Positions 11,640 through 23,764 are shown, counted from the first letter of the stretch. The stretch is 64,000 nucleotides of DNA from Bromus sterilis (GCA_950022295.1 OX465600.1:7936001-8000000), one strand, 5' to 3'. Notes: a model not told the origin generated them from the sequence alone. A program made the numbers and translations.

Positions 11640-12420
11640 TCTAGATATCCCAGGACCAGGACGCACAGTTTTTAGTACAGGCGTTCCGCAACAGTCGTGT
11701 CCATAAAAAGTGTCACACATTTTATAGTAAGTTAGTATAAATTTCATACTGAATGGGCGTCACTTTTTATGGATCGTAGGAGGGAGTAGTACATTGTTCA
11801 GACCGGGCATTTGATTCCCATTGGGTGCAGTACAGTTTGCTCCAATGCCGAACCCGGAGAAGGGAGAAGTGTCGATGCCGGACTGGGCAGAGCCACTCCG
11901 GCACCGGATCGGCCAAAACGTGCGTGTAGGTGCGCCGGTGTGGACACGACTACGAGACCCGGCGGGCGGGTCATCGGGGTCGTCGTGGCCACCGGCCGTC
12001 TCCATCACCCGGCTTGTACTACTACTGCATTTGTGTCCCATGAACAGATGAACAGTGCAGTGCGCCTTGCCACAACACCAAGCAAGCCCCCTGCTGTTCG
12101 TTGTTGATTTTGCAGTGCGTCTGCACTGTTCATACCGGAGGTGGCGATCAGATCGGGAGCAAACAGCCGGGACAACGCCGAGGAGGACCCCCACCTCGTG
12201 TGTGATCTGCTGAGAAATTCCATGGCCCGGCCGCCTATTTGTACATTTGTATCTGATGGCCTGCCCGCCGATCCATCGGGGCCGTCTGCTCCGCAAGGAG
12301 TAGATGATTGCTGCACACATCAGCCTATACGTTCGACGGCGAGCGTTAATACTATATCGACGTCTATGTAAAGGTTGCACCGGTCATCGGGTAGCTGCTG
12401 TCTGGCTTCTTTTTGGGGGA
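11640..12420 (+). pseudogene. HIPP pseudogene (upstream region plus C-terminal tail)
   Basis: The left part (GATATCCCAGGACC, GCAACAGTCGTG near 11690, CCGGCACCGGATCGGCCAAA near 11900, GGTGTGGACACGA) matches the upstream DNA of HIPP copies 3 and 4. At 12199-12213 the frame TGT GTG ATC TGC TGA encodes CVIC plus stop, preceded by a GAGGACCCCCAC segment like the EDPN of the intact genes. The following 12229-12420 matches the HIPP 3' UTR. Exons 1 and 2 and most of exon 3 are missing, so an internal deletion has removed the HMA domain. It lies immediately upstream of copy 2 in the same orientation. Confidence 0.8.
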
Positions 12421-12542
12421 AACCGCCGTGCACATTGCATAAGACGAATCTCTTGCCGTAGAGAATAAAACAAGTTTTACAAGTAATGTCCAACTGATCT
12501 TAAAATGTAAGTACGTACTACTATACCACTCTTGCTCTCATC

Positions 12543-12550
12543 TATATAAG
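12543..12550 (+). promoter_or_regulatory. TATA box of HIPP copy 2
   Basis: TATATAAG about 182 bp before the ATG, a spacing close to that in the other three copies. Confidence 0.7.
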
Positions 12551-12731
12551 CGCGGCAGACACTCTGCCACATCACACATTAAACCTCACTTCCACTGCTG
12601 TCGCGCATCCAGTTCATCGCCAGAGAGACAAATCACACTCACTCTCGCTTTGCTGAATGCTGAGTCACTGTAGCCGCCGCCGGGGAACCCTCCGTTGCCT
12701 CGTGCGCCGCCCGTCGCCACTCGCCGGCGCT

Positions 12732-13368
12732 ATGAAGGTGGCCGCATTCCATCGGATCGAGGGTTTTGGGTTTCTCATTGATTTCAACTGCTGCTCTTGG
12801 TTTTTTCAACGGACGGTTTGCTGATTTTGCTTTTGCTGTTGTCTGACGGCTGGGTGCAGAAGGTGGTGCTGAAACTGGACGTGCACGACGACAGGCAGAA
12901 GCGGAAGGCGCTCAAGGCCGTCTCTGTCCTCCACGGTGCTTCTTCTTCTTCTTCTTCTTCTCCGATTCCATCCGTCGCGGTCTCCAATTTGCTCCGCGTC
13001 GTCGTAATCGTGAAAGCGATTAGTGCCCAGTTACTTAACTATCTACACAACTCAATTTGACGGCAACAGTGATGGCTTTCTCATTCTCAGGCATCGACAA
13101 CATGGGCGTGGACGCCAAGGACCAGAAGATGACGGTGATCGGCAGAATGGACCCCGTCGACATCGTCGCCAAGCTGCGCAAGTTCTTCCCCGGGACGCTC
13201 ATCATCTCGGTTGGTCCGGCCAAGGACGAGAACAAGGAAGGCGGCGACAAGAAACAACTCGCGCCGATGTGCCCGTCGTACTGTTGTTACCCGCCGCCGC
13301 TGCCGCCGCTCCGGCCCTACTTTGTACACAGCGCCGTGGAGAACCCCAACGCGTGTGTCATCTGCTGA
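12732..13368 (+). CDS. HIPP copy 2 (short form)
   Basis: Exons 12732-12737, 12860-12935 and 13091-13368; 119 residues. Exon 2 encodes KVVLKLDVHDDRQKRKALK, so the HMA-type fold again lacks CxxC. This is the shortest member: the Lys/Asp/Gly linker is reduced to a few residues (KDENKEGGDKK) and the proline-rich part carries three extra cysteines (MCPSYCCYPPP). The C-terminus is NACVIC, an intact CaaX box. The glycine near the end of exon 2 is replaced (SVLHG instead of SGLHG). Intron 1 is flanked by the same AAG|GT and CAG|AAG junctions as its paralogs. The shorter linker and extra cysteines suggest divergence in function or relaxed constraint. The frame is fully open. Confidence 0.9.
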
Positions 13369-13589
13369 GTAATTCCATTGCCCGCCTGCTTGCCGGAACC
13401 GCCTGCTCTGCTAGTGGTCGGCGGTTATACTATATATATCGACCCGTTATGATAATTCAGGGCGTGCGTTATACTATATCGATGACATGTGGTGAGCATG
13501 TAAGTTTGAAACTTGTGCAAATTTATTGTCACTACCTTGTCTTTTATAGAAATTTTCCAAATCGTTCAAGGGTTGATTTTGGTTCATGG

Positions 13590-13990
13590 GTTCATTGTAA
13601 TTCTTGTTGAGCATGGACCTGATGGTGATGTGGTCATCTTGTATAGTAGGCACTGATAAAAAAATGTAGTGGTCGTTGTCGTGTCTTTATAGTATTTTAA
13701 AAATTGTTTTAGGATTTATTGTCATGTTCATGTTCATGTGTTCTACATTGCAATTCCTCTCTTGAGCATGGATCTAATATGGTGATGTGGTCATTTCTCA
13801 TCTGTATAGTTGAAGTGATAGAAAATTGTATTGGTCATCGTTGTCTTTATAGTATTTAAAAAAATGTTTGCTATCATGTTCATATTCATGTGATGTTCAT
13901 TGCAATTCTTCTGTTGAGCATGGATCTGCTGATGAGGTGGTTATATTGTATAGTAGGCACTGATAAAAATTGTAGTGGTCTGTGCTCAAT
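13590..13990 (+). repeat. Three diverged tandem units of about 155 bp
   Basis: TTGAGCATGGA(C/T)CT recurs at about 13607, 13762 and 13914, each time followed by TGATG(A/T)GGT, TTGTATAGT and TTTATAGTATTT-like words. This is a simple tandem array in the 3' flank of HIPP copy 2. Confidence 0.75.
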
Positions 13991-14807
13991 GGATTGTATT
14001 GTCCTTTTTTTTACCTCTGTTGGAACCTCTCATTATATTGATCAATGAATATCTTACGATTAAATATCCTAATTATATTATCATATTAAGTGCATGTCCT
14101 TTGATTATGATGTCATTGAGTTTGTTGCCCTTTCAATTGTAGGAATTAGAGGTGAAGTATGGTATCTATGTGCTTTTCATTCAGTTTGCAAGTTGTGTTG
14201 TTCATATATTTGCAAATGTTACTGGGCTTGTATAGTAGGCGCCCATAAATGTAGACAAGGAAGAATTCTAATCACTGTATAAATTTTTAAATTATCACGG
14301 GAAGGGATAAACTGTGGAATTGTGCATTGGATAGATGAGAAGTGGTCAGACTCACAGTGGAATGTGGTGCACAAGTTGTGGGGTTTCTATGATCTATGAA
14401 GAGGCAAGCCTCGTCGGAACTCGGTCACAAATAGAAAAATTATATAAATTTGGCTCCCTAACAGACGTCTTCCATTTATCAAATTGAATATCAAAAGAGA
14501 TTTCTTTATGAATAAACTATTAAAACAATGCACCTATGATTATCTATAAAATTATTAATAAACCACTTATATATAGATGAAATTTTATATGTAATCTGAT
14601 GGAGATGCTTTTACCGCGGTAACCGAAAATCCCGATACCTCGCCAGTTTTTTCTCCAATTCGAAATCCAAAACCTTGACAAGGAATCACCACAACCGATA
14701 GTCGATAGCTTATTATGCATGTTTTCCTCTTCTTCTACGGTACAGCCGTAGAATATTGGTTGGTTTTAGGCTGTTCGAGATTGCTCAGGTCGTAGTACGG
14801 TTCAGTA
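13991..14807. other. AT-rich flank, then HIPP-type upstream sequence cut by a Copia element
   Basis: No gene seen. The last part (about 14725-14807) contains CGTAGTACGGTTCAGTA, which is identical to 25264-25280 upstream of HIPP copy 4. This is therefore the left half of the copy-3 upstream region, split by the retrotransposon that starts at 14808. Confidence 0.6.
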
Positions 14808-14988
14808 TGTTAGAGTATATGGTCTCTGTAATTATGTTGACAGATTATTTAGGATTGTTTCCTATTAGATTGATCCTTGTGATCACATGTAATCTCTGTA
14901 TACTTGGCAACCAAGATTGCCCCAATATATATACATATGCAAGCCCGTGATATTCAAAACGGCAAATCATCTTTCTCTCTTTCCAACT
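14808..14988 (+). repeat. Copia 5' LTR
   Basis: 181 bp, the same length as the 3' LTR. It contains an AATATATATACAT TATA-like stretch near 14922-14934 that is a plausible core promoter. Confidence 0.95.
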
Positions 14989-15018
14989 TCGTAATCAGAG
15001 CATCGATCCATCATCACC

Positions 15019-18000
15019 ATGACTGGCACCGCCGCCGCCCACGCCAACTCCACCGCCGGCGCGATCGTCTCTGCCCCCGCCGTCACCATGCCGTCGCTGG
15101 CCGGTCTCATCACCGTCCGGCTTACCCTCTCCAACTTCCTGATGTGGAAGGCGCAGGTTGTGCCCAACCTCACCGGCGTCGGCCTCTTCGGCTACCTCGA
15201 CGGCTCCGTTCCTGCCCCGGCAAGGATGATCACCGAGGGCACCGGCGACGCTGCACACTCGGTGCCCAACCCCCGCGTACGAGCCATGGCGGAGGATTGA
15301 TCAGGCCGTCCTCGGTGCTCTCCTCTCCTCCATGACGGAGGAGGTACTCGCGCAGATGACACGCGCAACCTCGTCGGCCGCCGTCTGGTCCGCCCTCGTC
15401 TCCATGTTCACCGCCCAAAACCGGGCCAACGTACGGCAGCTCCGCACTCAGCTGTCGCAGACGAAGAAGAAGGACATGTCCGTCGCCGAGTATTTCCACA
15501 AGATGATGGGCTACGCCGATGCCTTGGGCACGTCAGCGTCACCGTGTCAGATGACGAGGTCATTGGGCACATCATGGCCGGGTTGGTCAGGAATATGACC
15601 CTCTCATGACCTCACTGGCCATCTTTGACGGAGATGTAAGTCTCTCTGATTTTTATGCCTATCTGCTTAGCTTCGAGGCCCGTCAGGAGCAGCATGCCGC
15701 CAACAACGGCGACTTCTCTACCTCGGCCAACAATGTTGTGCGCCATGGTAATAGCTCCGGGTGGCGCGACGGCAGCCGCCACACCAATGGTGGCCATGGC
15801 AACCGTGGCGGCGGCTACACCGGCGGACATGGCGCCCACTACAGCGGCAAACTTGGCCGCGGCGACAATGGTGGTCGCCAAAACGGCGGCAATGGTGGAA
15901 GGAACCGCCGTCCCCCCAAGTGCCAAATATGCCGCCATGAGGGGCACTACGCCATCGACTGCCGCGAGCGCTTCAACCACACCTTTCAGTCGAATGATCC
16001 TCGCAGCGGCAACATGGCGACGTACGGCCACCGCGACAACAACTGGTACCTCGACACCGGCGCCACCGACCATCTCACCAGCGACCTCGACCGTTTAACG
16101 ATGCACGAACGCTATGGTGGCAAGGATCAAGTTCAAGTTGCAAACGGTGCAGGTTTGGAAATTTCTCATATTGGACATACTAAACTTGTTGGCTCATGTG
16201 ATCCTCTCACCTTGCAAAATGTTCTGCATGTTCCTGAAATTCACAAGCATCTTCTTTCTGTTTATCCTCTTGTTTCGGATAATCGTGTGTTTGTGGAATT
16301 TCATCGCTCCTTCTTTTGTGTGAAGGACAAAGTCACGAGGAAGGTTCTTCTTCACGGTAGAAGCCGCAATGGTCTCTACCCAATACCGTATGGTCGGTCG
16401 TCATCTTCGTCGCCTCAAGCTTTTTCCGGAGTTCGTTCGTCCTCAAGTCAGTGGCATCATCGGCTAGGTCACCCATCTAATAATGTAGTTGAGTCTGCCG
16501 TTCGATCAAATAAACTCCCTTGTTCGCCGAGTCATGATACTTTTGTTTGTGATGCATGCCAGCGTGCGAAAAGTCATCAACTACCGTATAATAATTCTTC
16601 TCGTGTTTCTTCGAAACCACTTGAGCTTATTCATACTGATGTGTGGGGGCCTGCCCTCCCCTCCTCTGGAGGTTTTAAATTCTATGTCAGTTTTGTTGAT
16701 GATTTCAGCCGTTTTACTTGGATTTACCTTCTCAAACACAAAACTGATTTCGAACAAGTTTTCCATAATTTTCAGGCCCATGTCGAACGACTCCTCAACA
16801 CAAAAAATCGTGCGGTTCAATCTGATTGGGGGGGGGGGTGAATACCATCGTTTGCATAAGTTTTTTCAGCGTGTTGGTATTTCTCATCGAGTGTCATGTC
16901 CCCATACCTCCCAACAAAATGGTATTGCTGAACGGAAGCATCGTCACCTGGTTGAAACCGGGCTTGCTCTACTAGCGCACTCTAATCTTCCTCTTCGGTA
17001 TTGGGATGAAGCTTTTCTCACCGCATGTTATTTGATCAATCGCATGCCTAGTCCGACTCTTCAAAATATGACACCACTTACACGCCTTCTTGACATTGCC
17101 CCTGATTATTCATTCCTCCGTACTTTTGGATATGCATGTTGGCCTAGTCTTCGCAAATACAACTCCCGTAAGCTTGAGTTTCGCTCCAAGATGTGTGTTT
17201 TCCTCGGGTATAGTCCGTTTCACAAAGGATATAAATGTCTTGATAAATCCACTGGTCGCATATATATCTCTCGCGATGTTGTCTTTGATGAAAAAGTTTT
17301 TCCTTCTGCAACTAGTGCACGTCCAGATTTATCATCCTTAAATCCTCTGGTATCGTTCCCATCCACTGAGCCAGTAGTTCAGGATGCTAATGTGAGAAAC
17401 TACAACCTATCCTTTTTGTTTCCTGAAACTTCTCCTGCAGGTCCAGAGGAACGGGCGCTTGGCGCACCGGGTGCACTCGACGTGCATGCTACACCCCCAT
17501 GCACCCAGCCGGCTTGTGCCACGCGGCTGGACGCTGGCCCATCGCCTTCGCCCGCTCCAGGAGCCCCACCACAACATGGGTCAGATTTGGCTCCGCCCCC
17601 TGCGAGCACTGCACTCGAGCCGGCCACCTCCACGCCAGCCGTGACTATTGGGAGAAAAACCCGAACCGGAGCCTCCACCGGTTTGTTAAGCGCACTAGAC
17701 CGTTCGGCTAGTGAACCGGGAAAAACTGTCTACCGCCGGTTTTTCGAGAAACCGGAGCTATCAGGCCGGCGGTCGAACCGGGCAAAGCACTTGCACGCAC
17801 GAGAAAAATAATTCCGCAAAGCGGGGTGTCGAACTTGCGACCTCCACGGTCGCCTAGAAATTGTGTGCTGCGCTAGCCACCTCGTTCAACCTTTTGCTTG
17901 TGTCATTGTAGCACACGCACATATTATATACAGTAATATCTTTCACAAATTATCAATATTTTCCTCCGTTCTATCTATAATAAACCGGTAATCAAACCGA

Positions 18001-19723
18001 ACAAACCGGCGGTTAAACCGGTGAACCATGAACCGAGGACCTCTCCGGTTCGATCGCCGGTCCGGTTTTTAAAACTATGCCTGAGCGTCCTCGCACACGT
18101 CTTCAGAATGATGTTCGGTGTCCCAAGATTCCCACTGATAGCACTGTTCGATACAATCCACATCGTCGTGGCTTCAGTGCTGTTGTGTTTGTCCCGACTA
18201 CGCATCGGCAGGCGCTCGTTGACCCTGCATGGACAACTGCTATGCACGAAGAGTTCTCTGCCCTTCAGCGCACTGAGACGTGGTCGCTTGTCCCGCGTCC
18301 CCCCGGTACCAACATCGTCAGCTGTAAGTGGATTTTCAAGCTCAAGGAACGATCTGATGGCTCTCTTGATAAGTACAAAGCCAGACTGGTTGCTTGTGGT
18401 TTCACTCAACAATATGGCGTTGATTATGTTGATACCTTTAGTCCGGTTGTTAAACCGACAACTGTTTGCCTTGTGCTCTCTCTTGCTATTTCCCAGGACT
18501 AGTGTCTGCGCCAAATTGATGTCAGCAATGTGCTCCTCCATGGTCTACTTGATGAGGATGTGTACATGCAGCAGCCGCCAGGTTTTGAGGACCCCCGCCA
18601 TCCTCACCATGTTTGCAAGCTTAGGAAATCTATCTATGGCCTCAAACAGTCTCCTAGGGCTTGATACTCCCGCCTGAGTGATCGCTTGCACCAACTTGGT
18701 TTCCACTCATCCAAGGCTGACACTTCTCTTTTCATGTTCCGGCAAGGTGCGGTCGTGATTTACATGTTGGTCTATGTGGACGATATTGTCATTGCGGGCT
18801 CTTGTTCTCGCGCAGTGGACAATTTTCTACGCACCCTGGCTGGCTCTTTTCCCATCAAAGACCTGGGTCGTCTTTCTTACTTCCTTGGGATTGAAGCCAC
18901 CTACAATTCAGGGGGAATGGTACTCTCTCAGCGCAAGTATGCAAATGACCTTCTTCATCGTGCACACATGGAGAATTGCAAGGAGGTCTCCACTCCCATG
19001 TCAGTCACGGATAAATTGGCAGCAGGCCTTGGTACTCCTCTCACTGATGATGATGCCTTCAGCTATCGCAGCATGGTTGGAGGATTGCAGTATCTTACTC
19101 TGACCCGCCCTGATATTTCATTTGCTGTCAACAAGGTGTGTCAGTATCTGTCCAAACCTACCGATGTGCATTGGGAGGTTGTCAAACGCATACTAAGGTA
19201 TATCAAGGGTATTGTGACTACTGGACTCTCCATTCGCCGATCAAGCTCCACACTTCTTAGTGTGTTCACTAATGCTGACTGGGCAGGGTGCGTTGATGAT
19301 AGACACTCCACAGGTGGTTTTGTGGTCTTCCTTGGCCCAAATCTGATTTCATGGAGCGCTCAAAAGCAACCCACGGTGTCACGAACGAGCATCGAGACAG
19401 AGTATAAGGCACTTGAAAATGGCACAGCTGAAGTCACATGGGTGCAGTCTTCTCTTAAGGAATTGGGAGTCTTCTTGCCGAGAGCACCGGTGTTATGGTG
19501 TGATAATCTGGGCGCCACCTATTTGAGTGCCAATCCGGTATTTCATGCAAGGACAAAGCACATCGAGGTGGACTTTCACTTTGTGAGAGAAAAGGTGGCG
19601 CAAGGAGCTTTGGATGTCAGGTTTGTATCCTCTGGTGACCAAGTGGCAGATGCGTTCACAAAACCTGCTACAAAGATCATGTTGGACAAATTGCGACACA
19701 ATCTCAATCTTGTGGCCGGTTGA
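15019..19723 (+). pseudogene. Copia gag-pol, broken
   Basis: In order: gag from MTGTAAAHANST (15019), zinc knuckle CQICRHEGHYAIDC (about 15926-15967), protease DTGATDH (about 16051), pre-integrase HHRLGHPS (about 16453), integrase core HTDVWGP and QQNGIAERKH, RT with YVDDI (about 18772), and RNase H ending QVADAFTKP. The reading frame is destroyed by shifts near 15279, 15538 and a G homopolymer near 16830, by a roughly 425-bp insertion (17649-18073), and by in-frame stops TAG (18500-18502) and TGA (18662-18664). It cannot make a working polyprotein. The RT-RNase H part from about 18686 to 19723 is still one open frame. Confidence 0.93.
17649..18073. mobile_element. Probable non-autonomous DNA transposon inside Copia
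   Basis: Sequence rich in AACCGG/CCGGTT words interrupts the region between integrase and RT. The right end GATCGCCGGTCCGGTTTTTA is roughly the inverse of the left end GAGAAAAACCCGAACCGG. ACTAT lies on both sides (17644-17648, 18074-18078) and may be part of a degenerate 8-bp target duplication. On the minus strand, AAGTTCGACACC near 17835 resembles a pol III B box. The AACCGG-rich ends recall hAT-type non-autonomous elements of plants, but the class is not proven. Confidence 0.5.
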
Positions 19724-19736
19724 GATTGAGGAGGAA

Positions 19737-19917
19737 TGTTAGAGTATATGATCTCTGTAGTTACGTTGACAGATTATTTAGGATTGTTTTCTATTAGATT
19801 GATCCTTGTGATCACATGTAATCTTTGTATACTTGACAACCAAGATTGCCCCAATATATATACATGTGCAAGCCCGTGATATTTAGCACGGCAAATCATC
19901 TTTCTTTCTTTCCAACT
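19737..19917 (+). repeat. Copia 3' LTR
   Basis: 181 bp, followed by the target duplication CAGTA. Its outer edge lies 514 bp upstream of the TATA box of HIPP copy 3, in the same orientation. Confidence 0.95.
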
Positions 19918-20396
19918 CAGTATAGTACAGCCACTCCGCAAACGGTCGCCGTCAAGCGCTCAAGTTTTCTATATTCCCACATGAAGTTTTCTAATGGCGA
20001 CGAGACCGGCCCGGAGGCACTGTGCGCTGCCGCCGCCGGTGGTTATTAGCTGGCGACGCACTGGCACTCCGGCGTCGGATCGCCCGGAGCACACGTGTAG
20101 GTGCGCCGTTGAGGACACGAGGCTCGGCCGGAGATCCGGCACAATCGACGACAGCGACAAGGCCAACGAACCCCCGTGCCGGTTATGTCCTCCACCGGCG
20201 GCTCTGCCTGCAGCACCCTGCAGTTGGATCACTGACATGTTGGTTCCATTAGCACGCTGTCCCACATATCATCGACCTCGCCGAAGGACGCAGTGCGTCA
20301 GGATAGCCTCTCCGATCCGACCCGGCAGCTTCGCGGCGGCTTCCTACCTCCGCCATGACGTAACACTTCCTCTGCTTCTTTTTCTAACAGAGCCGC

Positions 20397-20439
20397 GACG
20401 TCGACGTCGGCGTGCCCCGTCCGCGCCCGCCTATATAAA
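20397..20439 (+). promoter_or_regulatory. Core promoter of HIPP copy 3
   Basis: TATATAAA at 20432-20439. Directly upstream, GACGTCGACGTCG (20397-20409) holds two overlapping GACGTC palindromes, the core bound by plant bZIP factors, and TGACGTAA lies at 20356-20363. The same arrangement is found before copy 4. The upstream part 19923-20396 matches the upstream DNA of copy 4 and of the pseudogene. Factor binding is an inference from motif form. Confidence 0.65.
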
Positions 20440-20614
20440 CCGGGCGACCCCCAGATCCCACACCACACCACTAGCACTTCGTTTGCTGTTGTGCATCGCC
20501 GGCCGGAGAGACAGAGCGGTAGAGCGGAGCTCACACCGCCCCTCCACTCCCACTCCCACCCACTCGCTGCTCACTGTGAAGCCGCCGCCGCCCGTTTGTT
20601 TGGTCGCCGGCGCT

Positions 20615-21253
20615 ATGAAGGTGAGTGACTGTGCCCGATCGGATTGGGGGTTCGGGGTTTCCGATTTTAGTTGATCGATGCTTTTGATTTTTGCTCTAAT
20701 GGTTTGCTGATTTGATTCTTGTTGTTCGCAGAAGGTTGTTCTGAAACTCGACCTGCACGACGAGAGGCAGAAGCAGAAGGCGCTCAAGGCCGTCTCCGGC
20801 CTCCACGGTACTCGCCTGCGGCCTGATTCTTCTCCATTTCCGTCGTACGAGCCAGAATTTTCACCCATGGATATTCCCATTCTGACGGTGAAAACTCTGT
20901 TCTGTTCTGACACAGGCATCGACCTGATGAGCGTGGACATGAAGGACCAGAAGATGACGGTGGTCGGCAGCATGGACCCCGTCGACGTCGTCAACAAGCT
21001 GCGCAAGCCCTTCCCCGGGGCGCACATCGTCTCCGTCGGCCCGGCTAAGGAGGAGAAGAAAGACGGAAGCGGCGACAAGAAAGACGGCGCCGGCGGCAAG
21101 AAGGACGGCGATAAGGACAAGAAAGACGCGAGCCAGCAGGTGGTGTACCCGCCGACCTACTGGTACCCGCCGCCGCCGCAGCAGCACCACCCGCACCCGT
21201 ACTACCTCGTCCGCAGCGCCCAGGAGGACCCCAACTCGTGCGTTATCTGCTGA
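20615..21253 (+). CDS. HIPP copy 3
   Basis: Exons 20615-20620, 20732-20807 and 20916-21253; 139 residues. The HMA-type domain starts KKVVLKLDLHDERQKQKALK. CxxC is absent, with DLHDE in its place. The linker is moderately long (GDKKDGAGGKKDGDKDKKD), followed by YPPTYWYPPPPQQHHPHP and the CaaX box CVIC. It is closest to copy 4 in the promoter, leader (CGTTTGTTTG, CCGCCGCCGCC), introns and 3' UTR, so these two arose by the most recent duplication in the cluster. The Copia insertion separates this gene from the distal half of its ancestral upstream region, which could alter its regulation relative to copy 4. Confidence 0.93.
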
Positions 21254-23764
21254 TCGACGCCCGCCTTGTACATTTCTAGCTGGTGCGGCTCGCCGGCGAT
21301 GATCGGTCGCGACATGCTCCGGTGGTGGTTGGTGGTGGCTCCACTCGTCAGCCTGCCTGCGACATCGATCGCTATATATGATCCCTAGATGTTACTGTAT
21401 GTTGCTTTGTCTTCTTCTTCTTCTGTTTGAGTTTCTGATGCGCAGAGCAGATATGGAATCAGATTACTGTCAGGAGAATAACCATAAGCTCATAATCATA
21501 GATATATAGAACCTTTTACGATTGGATTTTTGTGCTCCCTAATGGTGATATAAGAAGATAAAAGCACTGTAATGAATGAAGTTCAGGCTGTTAAATTGGT
21601 GTCACTCATCAACTGAAAGCAACTCTAAACTCTGAAGCTCTACTCCACCTGACAGTTGTTTTCAGTCAGTGATGTCAGAGTACCCCGTCAAGGTCATACA
21701 GCCATACAGGGCAAAGAGCACGTCAACAAAGGATTGGATTGTCCAAACGAAACTCGCGTACTGGGTTCTTTTGCATGCCTGAATTCAAGCTGAATTATCA
21801 TCCGTGCTTATCTGACGAAAAACGATCACAGATCACAGATTCTCGGAGGATGTTTGTCGTTTTCCATTCGGTAGAGGAGGAAAAAACAAAAGCATTGTTA
21901 AACACGGCAGGGAGCTCCATTTCAACTCAAGAGTCACAAACATAGGCTTAGGCTTAATGCTCAAAAAAAACATAGGCTTAGGCTTAAGTTTTTACTTGTT
22001 TTTAACCGATTCTTAGAAAAACATTATGATCGTTTATCTTATGTGAGTTGTAATTATTTATAATGAATTCATGCCTTTATTTCTGTATGCTCCTCATTAA
22101 CCAGACGACCTTGCGCATACAAATTGTGATACTTGCTTCCGAACGGGCAAAACTAAAACCTGAAAGAGTTGATGAGTCCTAAATAGGTTTTATCGTATTT
22201 TACTTCACTGTGCACCTCCTTTTCTTGTTTTCATCAGGAAATCATCTTTGAATGCACTTTTTATGCATATGTAAATTATCTTAATAATATGGTGTCAACA
22301 TCGTGTTAATTAGGATAATAAAACAGTGTTATAAAGATACAAATACATGGGAGAAAAAAATGCTTAAAAGGCATCCAGAGAGATCGAAAGGTCCAGTACG
22401 AGTCAGTCCGCTTGTATCACTTGTCGTACCCAATGCCGCCGCCTCTCCCTGGTCGACTATTTCTTCCCCGCGTGATTGGATCTCGGATCGAAGGCACACA
22501 ACCATAAGAAACCACTCTGCAACAAAGAAGCCTAGCCTTCGAAAGAAATCCGAAGGAGGAATTGTCAAGGAGCACATCACCATCGCCATCAACTCGTACA
22601 AGGAGTCACCGACATCAACCATCGACATCCACATCTTCACCAACACTCCATCTTCATCCATTTATAATACTGAATCATAGTGGATTCATAAGTGTTTTAC
22701 CCCGATATGTCACTCACGTTTTATCACATCTAGTCATATGATGTTTATTACCTTGTTGTATTGGTAATCCCCGTGGTTCTCGGGGGATATGAATGAATAC
22801 TAGTATGTATATTTATTGAATGTCAACAAGGATATGAGATGATCGTTTGATGTTTGATTTAACGGCCTCTATGAATGTTGTGAATGGGCCTCCTTCACCA
22901 TTTCTGCCTTGTATGGCCCTCGAGCATATTATTATCGTTGTAAAGGATAAGGTATAGTGGTAAATAGATGACAATGACATCCTTAGTATCCTACCTTTGC
23001 AATTGATACGGGATAAAATGGAGAACCTTAGTATGGTCGTGTGCACGCAAAAACCCTCAATCACATAGTGAGAACCAGTGTGGGAAAACAACGATAATGT
23101 TGTGTGTGATACAGAGGATGATCTTTGAAATAGCGCATATGCATTATCCAGTTCCACCAATTACAAACATGAAGAGTGGATAGAGAATCCAACCAAGGAC
23201 TCTTCTTCAGCATTTGTTACATTAAAAGCATTAGTGGAAGTTTCAGACTCCCTGAAAAAAATTTCATCCTCTTTCTAGTTTGTCACTTTATTTACTGCAC
23301 ACTACTATTTATATATGTTCACACTTCACTCAAGTTATTGCAATACGCCATCTTCGCTTTGCTTTTATCTACAACTAACTTGCAGGTACTATAATTTAGT
23401 AAGTCTCTACAAGAGGGGGAAATCGATCACCATGCTCTTTGTGGGATCAATACTCTTAGTTTGAAGAGACTATAACTAAACCATGTACATTTGAAGTCCA
23501 TTGACTTGGATCTGGAGAAGACGAGATCAGACCTGAGTGGAGAGAGGGAGGGAGGCGGGAGGTGGAATAGTTGCGTGGCATGAAGTAGCGGGGTAGGGTT
23601 CGCAAAAATCGACAACATGTTGATGGACGGAGACCAACAAAGGAGAGATGAGTGGGGAACAATCACGGAAGAGAGGAGAGAATTTTGGCTTAAGGGCGCA
23701 TGCTTGGATTGGCCGTCAGGAAACGGTGGTTACAACAAGTAAAGTTTCCTCTCTTCTTTTGCAA
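21254..23764. other. 3' flank of HIPP copy 3 and unassigned sequence
   Basis: 21254-21960 is homologous to 26686-27540 after copy 4 (shared TTGTACATTTCTAGCTGGTG, GATCCCTAGATGTTA, TTCAGTCAGTGATGTC). From about 21960 to 23764 no gene is recognised. An open frame of about 125 codons at 22303-22680 has no recognisable domain and overlaps another on the opposite strand. Confidence 0.5.

Larger units (their letters stand above)
14808..19917 (+). mobile_element. Copia LTR retrotransposon, complete but inactive
   Basis: Two 181-bp LTRs (14808-14988 and 19737-19917) start TGTTAGAG and end CCAACT. They are flanked by a perfect 5-bp target duplication CAGTA (14803-14807 and 19918-19922). A primer site resembling the initiator-Met type (AATCAGAGC) follows the 5' LTR, and a purine tract GAGATTGAGGAGGAA (19722-19736) precedes the 3' LTR. 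The domain order protease-integrase-RT-RNase H defines Copia. By eye the LTRs differ at 11 of 181 sites (about 6%). At a commonly used grass rate of 1.3e-8 per site per year this suggests an insertion roughly 2-2.5 million years ago. It sits in the upstream region of HIPP copy 3. Confidence 0.95.

Noticed and set aside
22303..22680. 125-codon plus frame and 110-codon minus frame
   Set aside because: Neither shows a recognisable domain or splice context, and they overlap each other.
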